64,000 nucleotides of DNA, from positions 166,281-230,280 of the forward strand of contig JACZJT010000051.1 in assembly GCA_014860445.1 (NCBI GenBank), in the 5' to 3' direction. This stretch comes from Burkholderiales bacterium. Lineage in GTDB: Bacteria; Pseudomonadota; Gammaproteobacteria; Burkholderiales; SG8-39. This document shows positions 43,683 to 52,037 of the stretch, one piece after another (positions within the stretch are counted from its first letter, which is position 1; each line of letters starts with the position of its first letter). The notes beneath the pieces are model-generated. The model made no database searches and was not told where the DNA came from. It was given only the letters and a program-made list of their open reading frames with translations. The translations under genes were made by a program, and so were the position numbers.

Positions 43683-44822
43683 TTAAGCCGGCGCGGTCTC
43701 GGCCAGCGCCACCGGCGTGTATTCAACGCGCGTCGGCACGTCGGGCGCGAGATGCATCACGCGCTCGCCCAGGTCCATCACCAACGAGGCGACGGTTTCG
43801 ATGCGCGCCTCGGGTTCGAGCGAGGGATCCGGAATGCGGCAGATCGACAGGTAGCCGTCGGAGTCGTCGCGCAGCATGTGCTGCAGGTTGGCGGCGGAGA
43901 ATTTTCCCGGGTGTGCGCCGGTGAGCGCGCTGATGCGTGCAAGCCGCGGCACCGTGGACAGGCTGCTCGCGAGCGAAGCCTGATGACCGGCGGCAGCCGG
44001 GGCGAGAAAATGGTTGGTGTGGCACAGCGCCGCGTCTGCGCCGCGGATGACCTCGAGTCCGCGCGGCGAGAACTCCAGCGCAGCGGTCTCGCCCGATGCG
44101 TCGGCGCAGAGCACGTTGGAGGACGCGCCGAAACTCAGTTTCGCGGCAAACGCGATCGCGTCCTCGACGCTGTCGCGTTCCAGCAGCGCGCGCAGCAACA
44201 CGTGCACGGGCACGCCCGTGCGGCTGCCGTCGTCGGTCGATCGCAGGATGTTGAGGCAGACGCCGAAGCCGCGATTGTTGAAGCCGATTTTTGCGAGCAT
44301 GCCCGCCTCGGTCAGCGTGAGGTAGGACGCGCCTTTGCCCGTGCTTACGCGCAGCAGCACCAGCGCGCTGCGCTGCACGCCCAGCCAGTCCCAGTTTTGC
44401 GCGAGCAGCGTGGTGCCGGTGGCGCTCTGCGCCGGCTTCACCGCGACCGCGGTGCATTCGCCCCAGTCGGGTACGCCGGAGCGCAGATTGGCGGCGTTCA
44501 CGCGGCGACGTTCCGGATGCGGGTCGCCCGGGTAGGTCGGCGGCAGAATCTCCGTGCGCGCATTGAGCGCCAGAATTTCATCGAGTTTTCGGCCGGCGCC
44601 TTCGGCGATGCCTTCGATCTCGGCCAGCAGATTCGGATCGAGGTCGCCGATCAGGCTGCGATAGGCCGCGCCTAGGCGCTGCGCGCCCTGCCAGTCGATG
44701 CCGCAATAGGCGAACAGGCGCGCGTAGGTCGCGATCGAATGCGCGATGCGCGCCTTCGCCTGCGCGCCGTGTTGTAGCCCGCGCTCACGCGCGGAGCCGG
44801 AAATCTCGATCAACGGGAACAT
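43683..44822 (-). CDS. C45 family autoproteolytic acyltransferase/hydrolase
   Basis: A 379-residue Ntn-hydrolase of the acyl-CoA:6-aminopenicillanate acyltransferase-like family. The probable autocleavage nucleophile is C123 in WGECTAVAV; TLLAQNWDWLG follows, as in family C45. Members cleave themselves and then hydrolyse or transfer acyl groups from amides. The substrate here is unknown. It is divergent from the PIN-domain gene, with 63 bases between starts. Confidence 0.85.
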   Translation of the reverse strand: MFPLIEISGSARERGLQHGAQAKARIAHSIATYARLFAYCGIDWQGAQRLGAAYRSLIGDLDPNLLAEIEGIAEGAGRKLDEILALNARTEILPPTYPGDPHPERRRVNAANLRSGVPDWGECTAVAVKPAQSATGTTLLAQNWDWLGVQRSALVLLRVSTGKGASYLTLTEAGMLAKIGFNNRGFGVCLNILRSTDDGSRTGVPVHVLLRALLERDSVEDAIAFAAKLSFGASSNVLCADASGETAALEFSPRGLEVIRGADAALCHTNHFLAPAAAGHQASLASSLSTVPRLARISALTGAHPGKFSAANLQHMLRDDSDGYLSICRIPDPSLEPEARIETVASLVMDLGERVMHLAPDVPTRVEYTPVALAETAPA

Positions 44823-44885
44823 GCTGCGATCCCCAAAGTGTTTGCCGGCTCAATAATACCTCGTGCATGCGCTAAACTGTTCTTC

Positions 44886-45389
44886 ATGAAGTCGCACCCT
44901 GCGCGCGAGCCCGCGGCCTTGCCGCACACCCGGTCTGCGCCCGTTCCCTTGCTGGTACTCGACACCAACGTCGTCCTGGACTGGATCGCGTTCAACGATG
45001 TACGCGTGCAGCCCATCGCGGCCGCGATCGAGCGCGGCGCGTTGCGGGCGGCGACCAGCAGCGCGTGTTTGCAGGAACTGCGCCGCGCTCTGGCCTACCC
45101 TCAAGTCAAACTCGATGCGGCGGCGCAGGACCTGGCCTTCGAACGTTATCTTGCGCACGCGACGACGTTCGAGGTTCCCGTGTCGGCCGAAGCGGCCGAT
45201 CTGCCCCTGTGCGAGGATGCCGACGACCAGAAGTTTCTCGAACTCGCCTGGCACACGTGCGCGAACCGTCTGGTGACGCGCGACAAGGCGCTGCTGAAGC
45301 TCGCGCGCCGGCTCGCGAAATCCGGCCGCTTCGCGGTGGTCGGCCCGGAGGCCTGCCTGCTCTGGTTGCAGGGTCTGCCGCAGACTTGA
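44886..45389 (+). CDS. PIN-domain RNase, putative toxin component
   Basis: A 167-residue protein of the PIN family often labelled putative toxin-antitoxin toxin. Acidic metal-site residues are in LVLDTNVVLD (D26), LQELRRAL, CEDADDQKFLELA and VTRDKALL. No small antitoxin gene precedes or follows it, so it may be a solitary chromosomal PIN nuclease or house-keeping RNase. The ATG at 44886 is preferred to the upstream one at 44838, which lies in the divergent promoter region. Confidence 0.83.
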   Translation: MKSHPAREPAALPHTRSAPVPLLVLDTNVVLDWIAFNDVRVQPIAAAIERGALRAATSSACLQELRRALAYPQVKLDAAAQDLAFERYLAHATTFEVPVSAEAADLPLCEDADDQKFLELAWHTCANRLVTRDKALLKLARRLAKSGRFAVVGPEACLLWLQGLPQT

Positions 45390-45468
45390 AAGTCGCAACG
45401 CGGCCCGCGCCGCGCGCGCGTTTGCGACGACTCAGGTTCAAATGCCCGCAACGTGGCAAAATCCCCCT

Positions 45469-46443
45469 ATGCCGGATACCAAAGCCTGGGCGTTCGAGGA
45501 ATCGCTGCAGCCGCGCGAGGACGAGGTCGCATTCGATCTCGCGCAGGCGCTGGATGCGGTCGTGTTGTTGCGTTCGGAGATCCCGGAGGATGCGTTCACC
45601 GGCGGCATACTCGGCACCGAGCGCGTCGGCTACGGCGTGGTCATCCGCGAGGACGGGCTGGTGCTGACCATCGGCTATCTGATCACGGAGGCCGAATCCA
45701 TCTGGCTGACCACCAACGCCGGCGTGGTCGTCGCCGGCCACGCCCTGGCTTACGATCAGGCCACGGGGTTCGGGCTGGTGCAGCCGCTGGGCGAGTTGCG
45801 CGCGCCGATGCTCGAACGCGGCTCATCTGCCGCAGTCGTCGCCGGTGATGATGTGTTTGTCATCGGACACGGCGGGCGCGGGCACGCGCTGAAAGCCCGG
45901 GTGATCGCAAAGCGCGAATTCGCGGGCTATTGGGAATACATGATCGACGACGCCCTGTTCACCGCGCCGGCGCATCCGCAATGGGGCGGTGCAGCCCTGC
46001 TTGATGCGAAGGGGCTGCTCATCGGGATCGGTTCACTCCTGCTGCAGGAGGCGGTGGGCGAGGAATCCGAGCAGGGCAATATGTTCGTGCCCATCGATCT
46101 GCTCGAACCCATACTCGACGACCTGTTGGCGCATGGGCGCTCGGCGCACGCGCCGCGACCCTGGTTGGGCATGTACACCCAGTATGTGGACGAGCGCCTG
46201 ATCGTGGGCGGGCTGGCGCCGGGCAGTCCGGCCGAGCGCGCGGGCGTGCAAGCGGGCGATCTGGTGCTTGGGGTTGCCGGGGAACGCACCACCAGCCTCG
46301 CCGATTTTTTGCGCAAGGTCTGGCGCATGGGCGACCCCGGGGTCGAGATCCCCTTGATGCTGGCGCGCCAGGGCGACGTGCTGCGCCTGAATGTGCAGTC
46401 GGCCGACCGCGGCGATTTCCTGAAGAAGCCGCGGTTGCATTAA
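45469..46443 (+). CDS. HtrA-like PDZ protein lacking catalytic residues
   Basis: A 324-residue protein with a trypsin-like (S1C) N-terminal domain and a C-terminal PDZ domain (about 225-310, RPWLGMYTQYVDERLIVGGLAPGSPAERAG). The catalytic His should lie in a TAAHV-like block, but the sequence reads LTIGYLI. The Ser motif GNSGG is replaced by PQWGGAAL. The fold is therefore probably non-proteolytic, perhaps a chaperone or adaptor. No signal peptide is seen, unlike most HtrA proteins. Confidence 0.78.
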   Translation: MPDTKAWAFEESLQPREDEVAFDLAQALDAVVLLRSEIPEDAFTGGILGTERVGYGVVIREDGLVLTIGYLITEAESIWLTTNAGVVVAGHALAYDQATGFGLVQPLGELRAPMLERGSSAAVVAGDDVFVIGHGGRGHALKARVIAKREFAGYWEYMIDDALFTAPAHPQWGGAALLDAKGLLIGIGSLLLQEAVGEESEQGNMFVPIDLLEPILDDLLAHGRSAHAPRPWLGMYTQYVDERLIVGGLAPGSPAERAGVQAGDLVLGVAGERTTSLADFLRKVWRMGDPGVEIPLMLARQGDVLRLNVQSADRGDFLKKPRLH

Positions 46444-46477
46444 ACAAGAGGCCGGTGCGGAACGCCAATCCCAGAAT

Positions 46478-46557
46478 TGTCATTCCGAAGCCGAAGGCTG
46501 AGGAATCTGTTTTTTAACCGTTGAAAAAGCAGATTCCTCGCTGTGCTCGGAATGACA
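46478..46557. repeat. 80-base inverted-repeat element
   Basis: Outer arms TGTCATTCCGA and TCGGAATGACA, and inner arms GAGGAATCTG and CAGATTCCTC, fold into one long hairpin with T and A runs at the tip. Such TGTCATTCCGA elements are found scattered in many bacterial genomes as MITE-like repeats. Only one copy is present here, between convergent genes, where it may also end transcription. Confidence 0.75.
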
Positions 46558-46576
46558 GGCTATTTTGATAAGGCCG

Positions 46577-47251
46577 CTAGGAGTAAGTAATCGATGCGCG
46601 CCGGTCGGCGCGATCCAGGTGCGGCACGCAATTGAAACTGATCAGCCGCATCGAGCGCGCGCTGAAAAAAATCTCGCAGAACCCGGAATTGCGAAACTGC
46701 AGGTTGAGTTCGATCGCGGTCTGCGCGGGCGCCTGCAGCAGGTCGGCAACGCCGCGTCCGATGGCCCCGCCCGAAGTTGCGGCGAGCACGTTGGCATCGG
46801 CGGGCAGGTCGGCGCAGGCGACGCGCATCGCCGCGGCGATGCGCTCGCCGAATTCGCGCCAGGACTCGGGCAGCGGGCCGGACAGTTTGTCCTGCGACCA
46901 GGCTTCGAGCGCCGACTTGATGGTGCGGTAGACCGAGCGCACATCGCCCTTGGCGCGCGCGTTCGCCCATTCGTCCCCGAGGTAGGCCTTGTACAGCGCT
47001 TCACCCGAGTATTCGTTCCAGCCCGGATGTTCCGCGGCCGTCAGCGTCGATCCCATGGCGTCGAGGATATCGCGCGCGGTCTGGCGCTGGCGATCCAGCG
47101 TGCCGCAGACCGCGCGTGAAAATACGATGCCGCGCTCGGCGAAGTATTCGCCCAGCCAGGCGGATTGCCGCCGGCCGAGCTCGCTCAGTTTGTCGTAATT
47201 TTCTGCCGCGAAGGAAGCCTGGCCGTGTCGGACCAGATACAAATTAGCCAT
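46577..47251 (-). CDS. Histidine phosphatase family protein
   Basis: A 224-residue phosphoglycerate-mutase-like protein. The nucleophile motif LVRHGQASF and the phosphate-binding Arg in GTLDRQRQTA are present. In the second active-site block the usual HGG reads ATSGGAIG, so the second His is replaced by Ser, a variant known to occur in part of the family. Activity may be low or altered. The start at 47251 begins the conserved strand. It is followed on the same strand by nothing obvious. Confidence 0.8.
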   Translation of the reverse strand: MANLYLVRHGQASFAAENYDKLSELGRRQSAWLGEYFAERGIVFSRAVCGTLDRQRQTARDILDAMGSTLTAAEHPGWNEYSGEALYKAYLGDEWANARAKGDVRSVYRTIKSALEAWSQDKLSGPLPESWREFGERIAAAMRVACADLPADANVLAATSGGAIGRGVADLLQAPAQTAIELNLQFRNSGFCEIFFSARSMRLISFNCVPHLDRADRRASITYS

Positions 47252-47287
47252 AAGGGCGGGAGGATACGCGAATTCGATCGCGTGCAA

Positions 47288-47962
47288 TCAAGCTTCGAAT
47301 TGTTGCAGGCCGTTAAGGTCGAGCACGGTGACCAGGCCGTAATCGACTTTGATCAAGCCGGCCTTTTCCAGCACTTGCAGCGCGCGGTTGACGCGCTGGC
47401 GCGAGGCGCCGGCAAGATATCCCAGCTCCTCCTGCGAAATCTGGACATGCGGATCGGAGTCCGGGTAGAGATGCGGATTGAACAGGCCGGCGAGGGCGCG
47501 CGCGACGCGCGCGTCCGGGTCGAGCAATCGGTCGTGCTCGACCATGCCGATGAACTGCCCGAGGCGTTCGTTCAGTTGCTTCAACAAAAAACGGTTGAAC
47601 GGTATGCTGGTGTCGAGCAGCCAGCGGAAGGTGGACTCGGGCATGAACGCGATGCGCGAATCGCGCAGCGCCACGGTGTCGTATTTAAAGGCCATGCCGC
47701 GCAGCACCGAGCCCTCGGCGAACCATGCGCCCGCCGGAATTCCTGCAAAGGTGACGGATTTGCCCGCGGGCGACAGGCTGTGAATCTTGACCAGCCCGTC
47801 GATGACGCCCAGCCAGGCGCTCGCCGGGTCGCCCTTGCGGCAGATGCTGGCGCCGGCGGCGAAATCGCGCACGCTGATGTCCGCGCGCACGCGGCTCAAT
47901 TGCTCCGCGGGCAGTTCCCGTGTCCAGGAACTCAAGGTCAGCATCTCATCCAGTGTTCGCAT
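47288..47962 (-). CDS. Crp/Fnr-family transcription regulator
   Basis: A 224-residue regulator with an N-terminal cyclic-nucleotide-like effector fold (about 15-130, FAAGASICRKGDPAS, GSVLRGMAF) and a C-terminal winged helix (SQEELGYLAGASRQRVNRAL). No Fnr-type cysteine cluster is visible, so it is not an oxygen-sensing Fnr. It is divergent from the acyl-CoA synthetase/liv operon, with 206 bases between, and is the natural candidate for its regulator (inference). Confidence 0.85.
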   Translation of the reverse strand: MRTLDEMLTLSSWTRELPAEQLSRVRADISVRDFAAGASICRKGDPASAWLGVIDGLVKIHSLSPAGKSVTFAGIPAGAWFAEGSVLRGMAFKYDTVALRDSRIAFMPESTFRWLLDTSIPFNRFLLKQLNERLGQFIGMVEHDRLLDPDARVARALAGLFNPHLYPDSDPHVQISQEELGYLAGASRQRVNRALQVLEKAGLIKVDYGLVTVLDLNGLQQFEA

Positions 47963-48168
47963 CGCCTACCGTCGCCTGCGCCCGGAGTGTCGGGCAAGTG
48001 ACATTTTGCCTGAAAATAGTGCTGTATGATTGCGCTCCCGCGACGACGGCGCGCACGGTGGGCTGAGGCGGTCATCACTCCGGATAGCCGTAGTTACGCT
48101 ACAATGAACTGAAAACACCCCGGTACAGGGGTGAACAGGGTTGCGATTCGCAGGAGGAGGAGAATTCG

Positions 48169-50121
48169 ATGTCAGAAGGATCTCTGGATACATTTCCGCG
48201 TTTGCTGCTGCAGCATGCGGCGGTGCGTCCGCAGCATCCGGCCATACGCGAAAAAGACTTGGGCATCTGGCAAACGTGGAACTGGAGCCAGGTCTCGGCA
48301 GAGGTGCGCGCACTTGCATGCGGCCTCGCCGAACTCGGTTTTCGTCGTGGCGACAGCCTGGCCATCATCGGCGACAACCGTCCGCGCCTGTATTGGGCCA
48401 TGACTGCAGCGCAGTGTCTGGGCGGCATACCCGTGCCCATGTACCAGGACGCGGTGGCGCTGGAGTTGGAGTACGTATTGCAGGACGCCGGCATCCGCTT
48501 CGCCATCGTCGAGGACCAGGAACAGGTCGACAAGCTGATCGAGTGCCGCGAACGCTCGCCCGGCCTCGAACACATTCTGTACGACGATCCGCGCGGGCTG
48601 CGCCATTACACGCAGGCGTTCGTAGGCAGCCTGGATGCGGTGCAGGAGCTGGGTCGCGGCCGCAACGACAGCCAGCCTGACTTCCTCGACCTGGAGATCG
48701 CCGAAGGCAAGCCCGGCGACGTCGCGATCATGCTCTACACCTCCGGCACCACCGGAAAGCCCAAGGGCGTGTGCATTACCCACGACGCGCTGATCAACGC
48801 GGCGCGCGGCGGCTGCGGCTTCGACAAGCTCACGGCGGACGACGAAATCCTGTCCTATCTGCCGATGGCCTGGGTGGGGGACAATCTGTTTTCCTACGCG
48901 CAGTCGCTGATGGCCGGCTTTACCGTCAACTGCCCGGAGTCGGGCGAGACGGTGACGACCGACATGCGCGAAATCGGGCCGACTTATTATTTCGCGCCGC
49001 CCAGGGTGTTCGAGAACCTGCTCACCCAGGTGATGATACGCATCGAGGACGCGGGCGCGATCAAGCGCGGCATGTTCCATTACTTCATGGACGTGGCACG
49101 CCGCTGCGGCGCCGAGGTACTCGACGGCAAACCGGTTGCCACCGGCGACCGCATTCTGTACACGCTGGGCAATGTGCTCGTGTACGGTCCCTTGCGCAAT
49201 GTGCTCGGCATGAGCCGCGTGCGCGTGGCCTATACCGCAGGCGCGGCGATCGGCCCCGATTTGTTCCGCTTTTACCGTTCGATAGGCATCAACCTGAAGC
49301 AGCTCTACGGCTCGACCGAGACCTGCGCCTATGTCTGCCTGCAGCAGGACGGCAAGATCAAGCTCGATACCGTCGGCATTCCCGCGCCCGGGGTGGAGGT
49401 CAAAATTGCCGAGAGCGGCGAGGTGCTGGTGAAAAGCGGCGCGATGTTCAAGGAATACTACAAGCGCCCGGACGCCACCGCCGAGACCATCGATGCCCAG
49501 GGTTATTTTCACACCGGCGACGCCGGGTTTTTCGATCTGGACGGGCAGCTGAAAATCATCGATCGCGCCAAGGACGTGGGCAAGCTCGCGAACGGCGCGA
49601 TCTATGCGCCGAACTACATCGAAAACAAGCTCAAGTTTTTCTCCCACATCCGCGAGGCGGTCGCGTTCGGTGACCGTCGCGACATGGTCTGCGCCTTCAT
49701 CAACATCGACATCGGTGCGGTGGGGAACTGGGCCGAGCGGCGCAACATTCCCTATTCGGGCTACACCGACCTCGCGCAGAAACCCGAGGTCTACGCGCTG
49801 GTGCGGGAGTGCGTGGAAAAGGCGAATGCCGAGCTCGCGCTCGATCCGGCGTTGTGCGATTCGCAGGTGCACCGCTTTCTGATCCTGCACAAGGAACTCG
49901 ATCCGGATGACGATGAACTCACGCGCACGCGCAAGGTGCGCCGCGGATTCGTCGCGGAAAAATACAATGTGCTGATCGACGCGCTTTACTCCGGCAAGGC
50001 CTCGCAGTTCATCGAGACCCAGGTCAAGTTCGAGGACGGGCGCACCGGCAAGGTCAGCGCCGAATTGCGCATCGAGGAAGTCAAGACCTTCCCCGCAGCG
50101 ACGGCGAAGAAGGCAGCTTGA
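48169..50121 (+). CDS. AMP-dependent acyl/aryl-CoA synthetase
   Basis: A 650-residue adenylate-forming ligase of long-chain fatty-acyl-CoA type. The P-loop-like motif LYTSGTTGKPKGVCITH, the A5 motif YGSTET and the A7/A8 region HTGDAGFFDLDGQLKIIDR are intact. It activates a carboxylic acid with ATP and CoA. AGGAGGAGG precedes the ATG. Its stop overlaps the livG start by one base, so the ligase is coupled to the transporter: the imported acid is probably activated on entry. Confidence 0.9.
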   Translation: MSEGSLDTFPRLLLQHAAVRPQHPAIREKDLGIWQTWNWSQVSAEVRALACGLAELGFRRGDSLAIIGDNRPRLYWAMTAAQCLGGIPVPMYQDAVALELEYVLQDAGIRFAIVEDQEQVDKLIECRERSPGLEHILYDDPRGLRHYTQAFVGSLDAVQELGRGRNDSQPDFLDLEIAEGKPGDVAIMLYTSGTTGKPKGVCITHDALINAARGGCGFDKLTADDEILSYLPMAWVGDNLFSYAQSLMAGFTVNCPESGETVTTDMREIGPTYYFAPPRVFENLLTQVMIRIEDAGAIKRGMFHYFMDVARRCGAEVLDGKPVATGDRILYTLGNVLVYGPLRNVLGMSRVRVAYTAGAAIGPDLFRFYRSIGINLKQLYGSTETCAYVCLQQDGKIKLDTVGIPAPGVEVKIAESGEVLVKSGAMFKEYYKRPDATAETIDAQGYFHTGDAGFFDLDGQLKIIDRAKDVGKLANGAIYAPNYIENKLKFFSHIREAVAFGDRRDMVCAFINIDIGAVGNWAERRNIPYSGYTDLAQKPEVYALVRECVEKANAELALDPALCDSQVHRFLILHKELDPDDDELTRTRKVRRGFVAEKYNVLIDALYSGKASQFIETQVKFEDGRTGKVSAELRIEEVKTFPAATAKKAA

Positions 50122-50909
50122 TGGGTGGCGGCAAAACGATAGGCGATGTGGTCCTCGACCTGCAGGGCATTTCGCTTTCCTTTGGCGGGGTGCGGGCGTT
50201 GCAGGATGTCACTTTCGACGTGCGCGAACATGAAGTCCGCGCCATCATCGGCCCCAACGGCGCGGGCAAGAGTTCGATGTTGAACGTGATCAACGGCGTC
50301 TACCATCCGCAGCAAGGCACCGTCTCCTACCTGGGGGCAAAGCGCCACGACGTGAATACGCATGAAGCCGCGGTGCAAGGCATCGCGCGCACATTTCAGA
50401 ACATCGCGCTGTTCAAGGGCATGTCGGTACTTGACAACATCATGACCGGCCGCAACCTGCGCATGAAGTCCGGCCTGTTGGCCCAGGCGTTTCGCCTGCC
50501 TTCGGCCGAACGCGAGGAACTGGAGCACCGCGAAGCGGTCGAACAGGTCATCGACTTTCTCGAGATCCAGGCCCACCGCAAGACCCCGGTCGGGCGCCTG
50601 CCCTACGGACTGCAAAAGCGCGTCGACCTCGCGCGCGCCCTCGCGATGGAACCCAAGCTGTTGCTGCTCGACGAACCGATGGCGGGGATGAACGTGGAGG
50701 AGAAGCAGGACATGTGCCGCTTCATTCTCGACGTCAACGATCAGTTCGGCACCACCATCGTGCTGATCGAGCACGACATGGGCGTGGTCATGGATATATC
50801 GGACCGGGTGATCGTGCTGGATTATGGCAAGAAAATCGGCGATGGCACGCCGGACGAAATACGCGGCAATCAGGCCGTGATCGATGCTTACCTCGGCGTG
50901 AGCCACTGA
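50121..50909 (+). CDS. livG: Branched-chain/aromatic acid ABC transporter ATPase LivG
   Basis: A 262-residue ABC ATPase. Walker A GPNGAGKSS, signature replaced by LPYGLQKRVDLARAL, Walker B LLLLDEPMAG and H-loop IEHDMGVV, all as in LivG. It powers uptake through LivHM together with LivF. The ATG at 50121 overlaps the ligase stop. The next gene follows 13 bases later. Confidence 0.9.
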   Translation: MGGGKTIGDVVLDLQGISLSFGGVRALQDVTFDVREHEVRAIIGPNGAGKSSMLNVINGVYHPQQGTVSYLGAKRHDVNTHEAAVQGIARTFQNIALFKGMSVLDNIMTGRNLRMKSGLLAQAFRLPSAEREELEHREAVEQVIDFLEIQAHRKTPVGRLPYGLQKRVDLARALAMEPKLLLLDEPMAGMNVEEKQDMCRFILDVNDQFGTTIVLIEHDMGVVMDISDRVIVLDYGKKIGDGTPDEIRGNQAVIDAYLGVSH

Positions 50910-50922
50910 AACGGGCCGCGGC

Positions 50923-51924
50923 ATGAAAAAAAATCGCAATCTGATGATACTGTTCGCAGTGCTGCTGGCGGGTCTCATTGCACCGCTCGTCACCGGCGCA
51001 AGCGGGGCCGGGTTCTGGGTTGAGGTCCTGCTCGGCGGCCTGATGGCGGGCGTGCTCTATTCGCTGGTCGCACTCGGCTTCGTGCTGATCTTCAAGGCGT
51101 CGGGTGTATTCAACTTTGCGCAAGGCGCCATGGTGCTGTTCGCCGCGCTGTCGGTCGCGCGCATGGCGGAGAAGATGCCGCTGTGGGCGGCCATGCTGAT
51201 GGCGGTCGCGATCATGGTGGTGCTGGCGTTCGTCATCGAGCGTCTGGTGCTGCGGCCGCTGGTGAACCAGGATCCCGTGGTGCTACTGATGGCGACCCTG
51301 GGTGTCACCTATTTCATAGACGGCTTCGGCCAGACCGTCTGGGGCAGCGACATTTACGAAATCGATCTGGGCATCGCCAGGGAGCCGGTGATGATCCTGC
51401 AAAGCGTATTCGATGGCGGCATCCTGATCAACAAGGATGACGTCGCGGCGACGGCGGCCGCGGCCCTGCTGGTGATTCTGCTGGCCCTGTTTTTCCAGAA
51501 GACCAAGACTGGTCGCGCTTTGCGCGCGGTCGCCGACGATCACCTGGCCGCGCAATCGATTGGTATCCCGCTGAACCGCATCTGGGTCATCGTGTGGTCG
51601 CTTGCGGGCGTGGTCGCGCTGGTGGCAGGTGTGGTCTGGGGTGCCAAACTCGGCGTGCAGTTTTCGATTTCGCAAGTGGCCCTGAAAGCGCTGCCGGTGG
51701 TGATCCTCGGTGGTTTCACCTCGATCCCGGGCGCAATCATCGGCGGCCTGATCATTGGGGTAGGCGAAAAAATGGCCGAGGTGTTTCTTGCGCCGATAGC
51801 CGTGAAGGCCTTCGATCTGGCCGGCGGCGGCATAGAAAACTGGTTTGCCTACGTGCTGGCGCTGCTGTTCCTGCTGGTTCTGCCGGAAGGCCTTTTTGGT
51901 GAAAAGCACATCGATCGCGTGTAG
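50923..51924 (+). CDS. livH: ABC transporter permease LivH
   Basis: A 333-residue permease with eight or so membrane helices. The LivH signatures GLMAGVLYSLVALGFVLIF, FNFAQGAMVLF and ALPVVILGGFTSIPGAIIGG are clear. It is longer than E. coli LivH by about 25 residues at the C-terminus (GLFGEKHIDRV). That tail, K-H-I-D-R-V-stop, is repeated with silent changes at 52001-52023. Confidence 0.9.
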   Translation: MKKNRNLMILFAVLLAGLIAPLVTGASGAGFWVEVLLGGLMAGVLYSLVALGFVLIFKASGVFNFAQGAMVLFAALSVARMAEKMPLWAAMLMAVAIMVVLAFVIERLVLRPLVNQDPVVLLMATLGVTYFIDGFGQTVWGSDIYEIDLGIAREPVMILQSVFDGGILINKDDVAATAAAALLVILLALFFQKTKTGRALRAVADDHLAAQSIGIPLNRIWVIVWSLAGVVALVAGVVWGAKLGVQFSISQVALKALPVVILGGFTSIPGAIIGGLIIGVGEKMAEVFLAPIAVKAFDLAGGGIENWFAYVLALLFLLVLPEGLFGEKHIDRV

Positions 51925-52023
51925 CGATCGATATCTTTCGGCGTAGGCTAACGTGAGCGGAGCGAACGTTAAGTGAACGAAGTGAACGGCCGTAGGCACA
52001 AACACATTGATCGCGTTTAGCGT
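51904..52023 (+). repeat. livH tail duplicated around a short insertion
   Basis: 51904-51926 (K-H-I-D-R-V-stop plus two bases) recurs at 52001-52023 with three or four differences, all silent in the codons. The 74 bases between include AACGTGAGCGGAGCGAACGT and further short GAACG-rich direct and inverted repeats. The pattern mirrors, at small scale, the gene-tail duplications at icmF and the SQR-like gene. Confidence 0.75.
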
Positions 52024-52037
52024 CGGTACCAAAACAT

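Noticed and set aside
44886..45389. A full PIN toxin-antitoxin module
   Set aside because: No small antitoxin-like frame with a ribosome site is present on either side, so only the PIN gene is called.
51951..51990. CRISPR-like short repeats between livH and livM
   Set aside because: The GAACG-rich repeats are irregular, very short and not separated by spacers of constant length.
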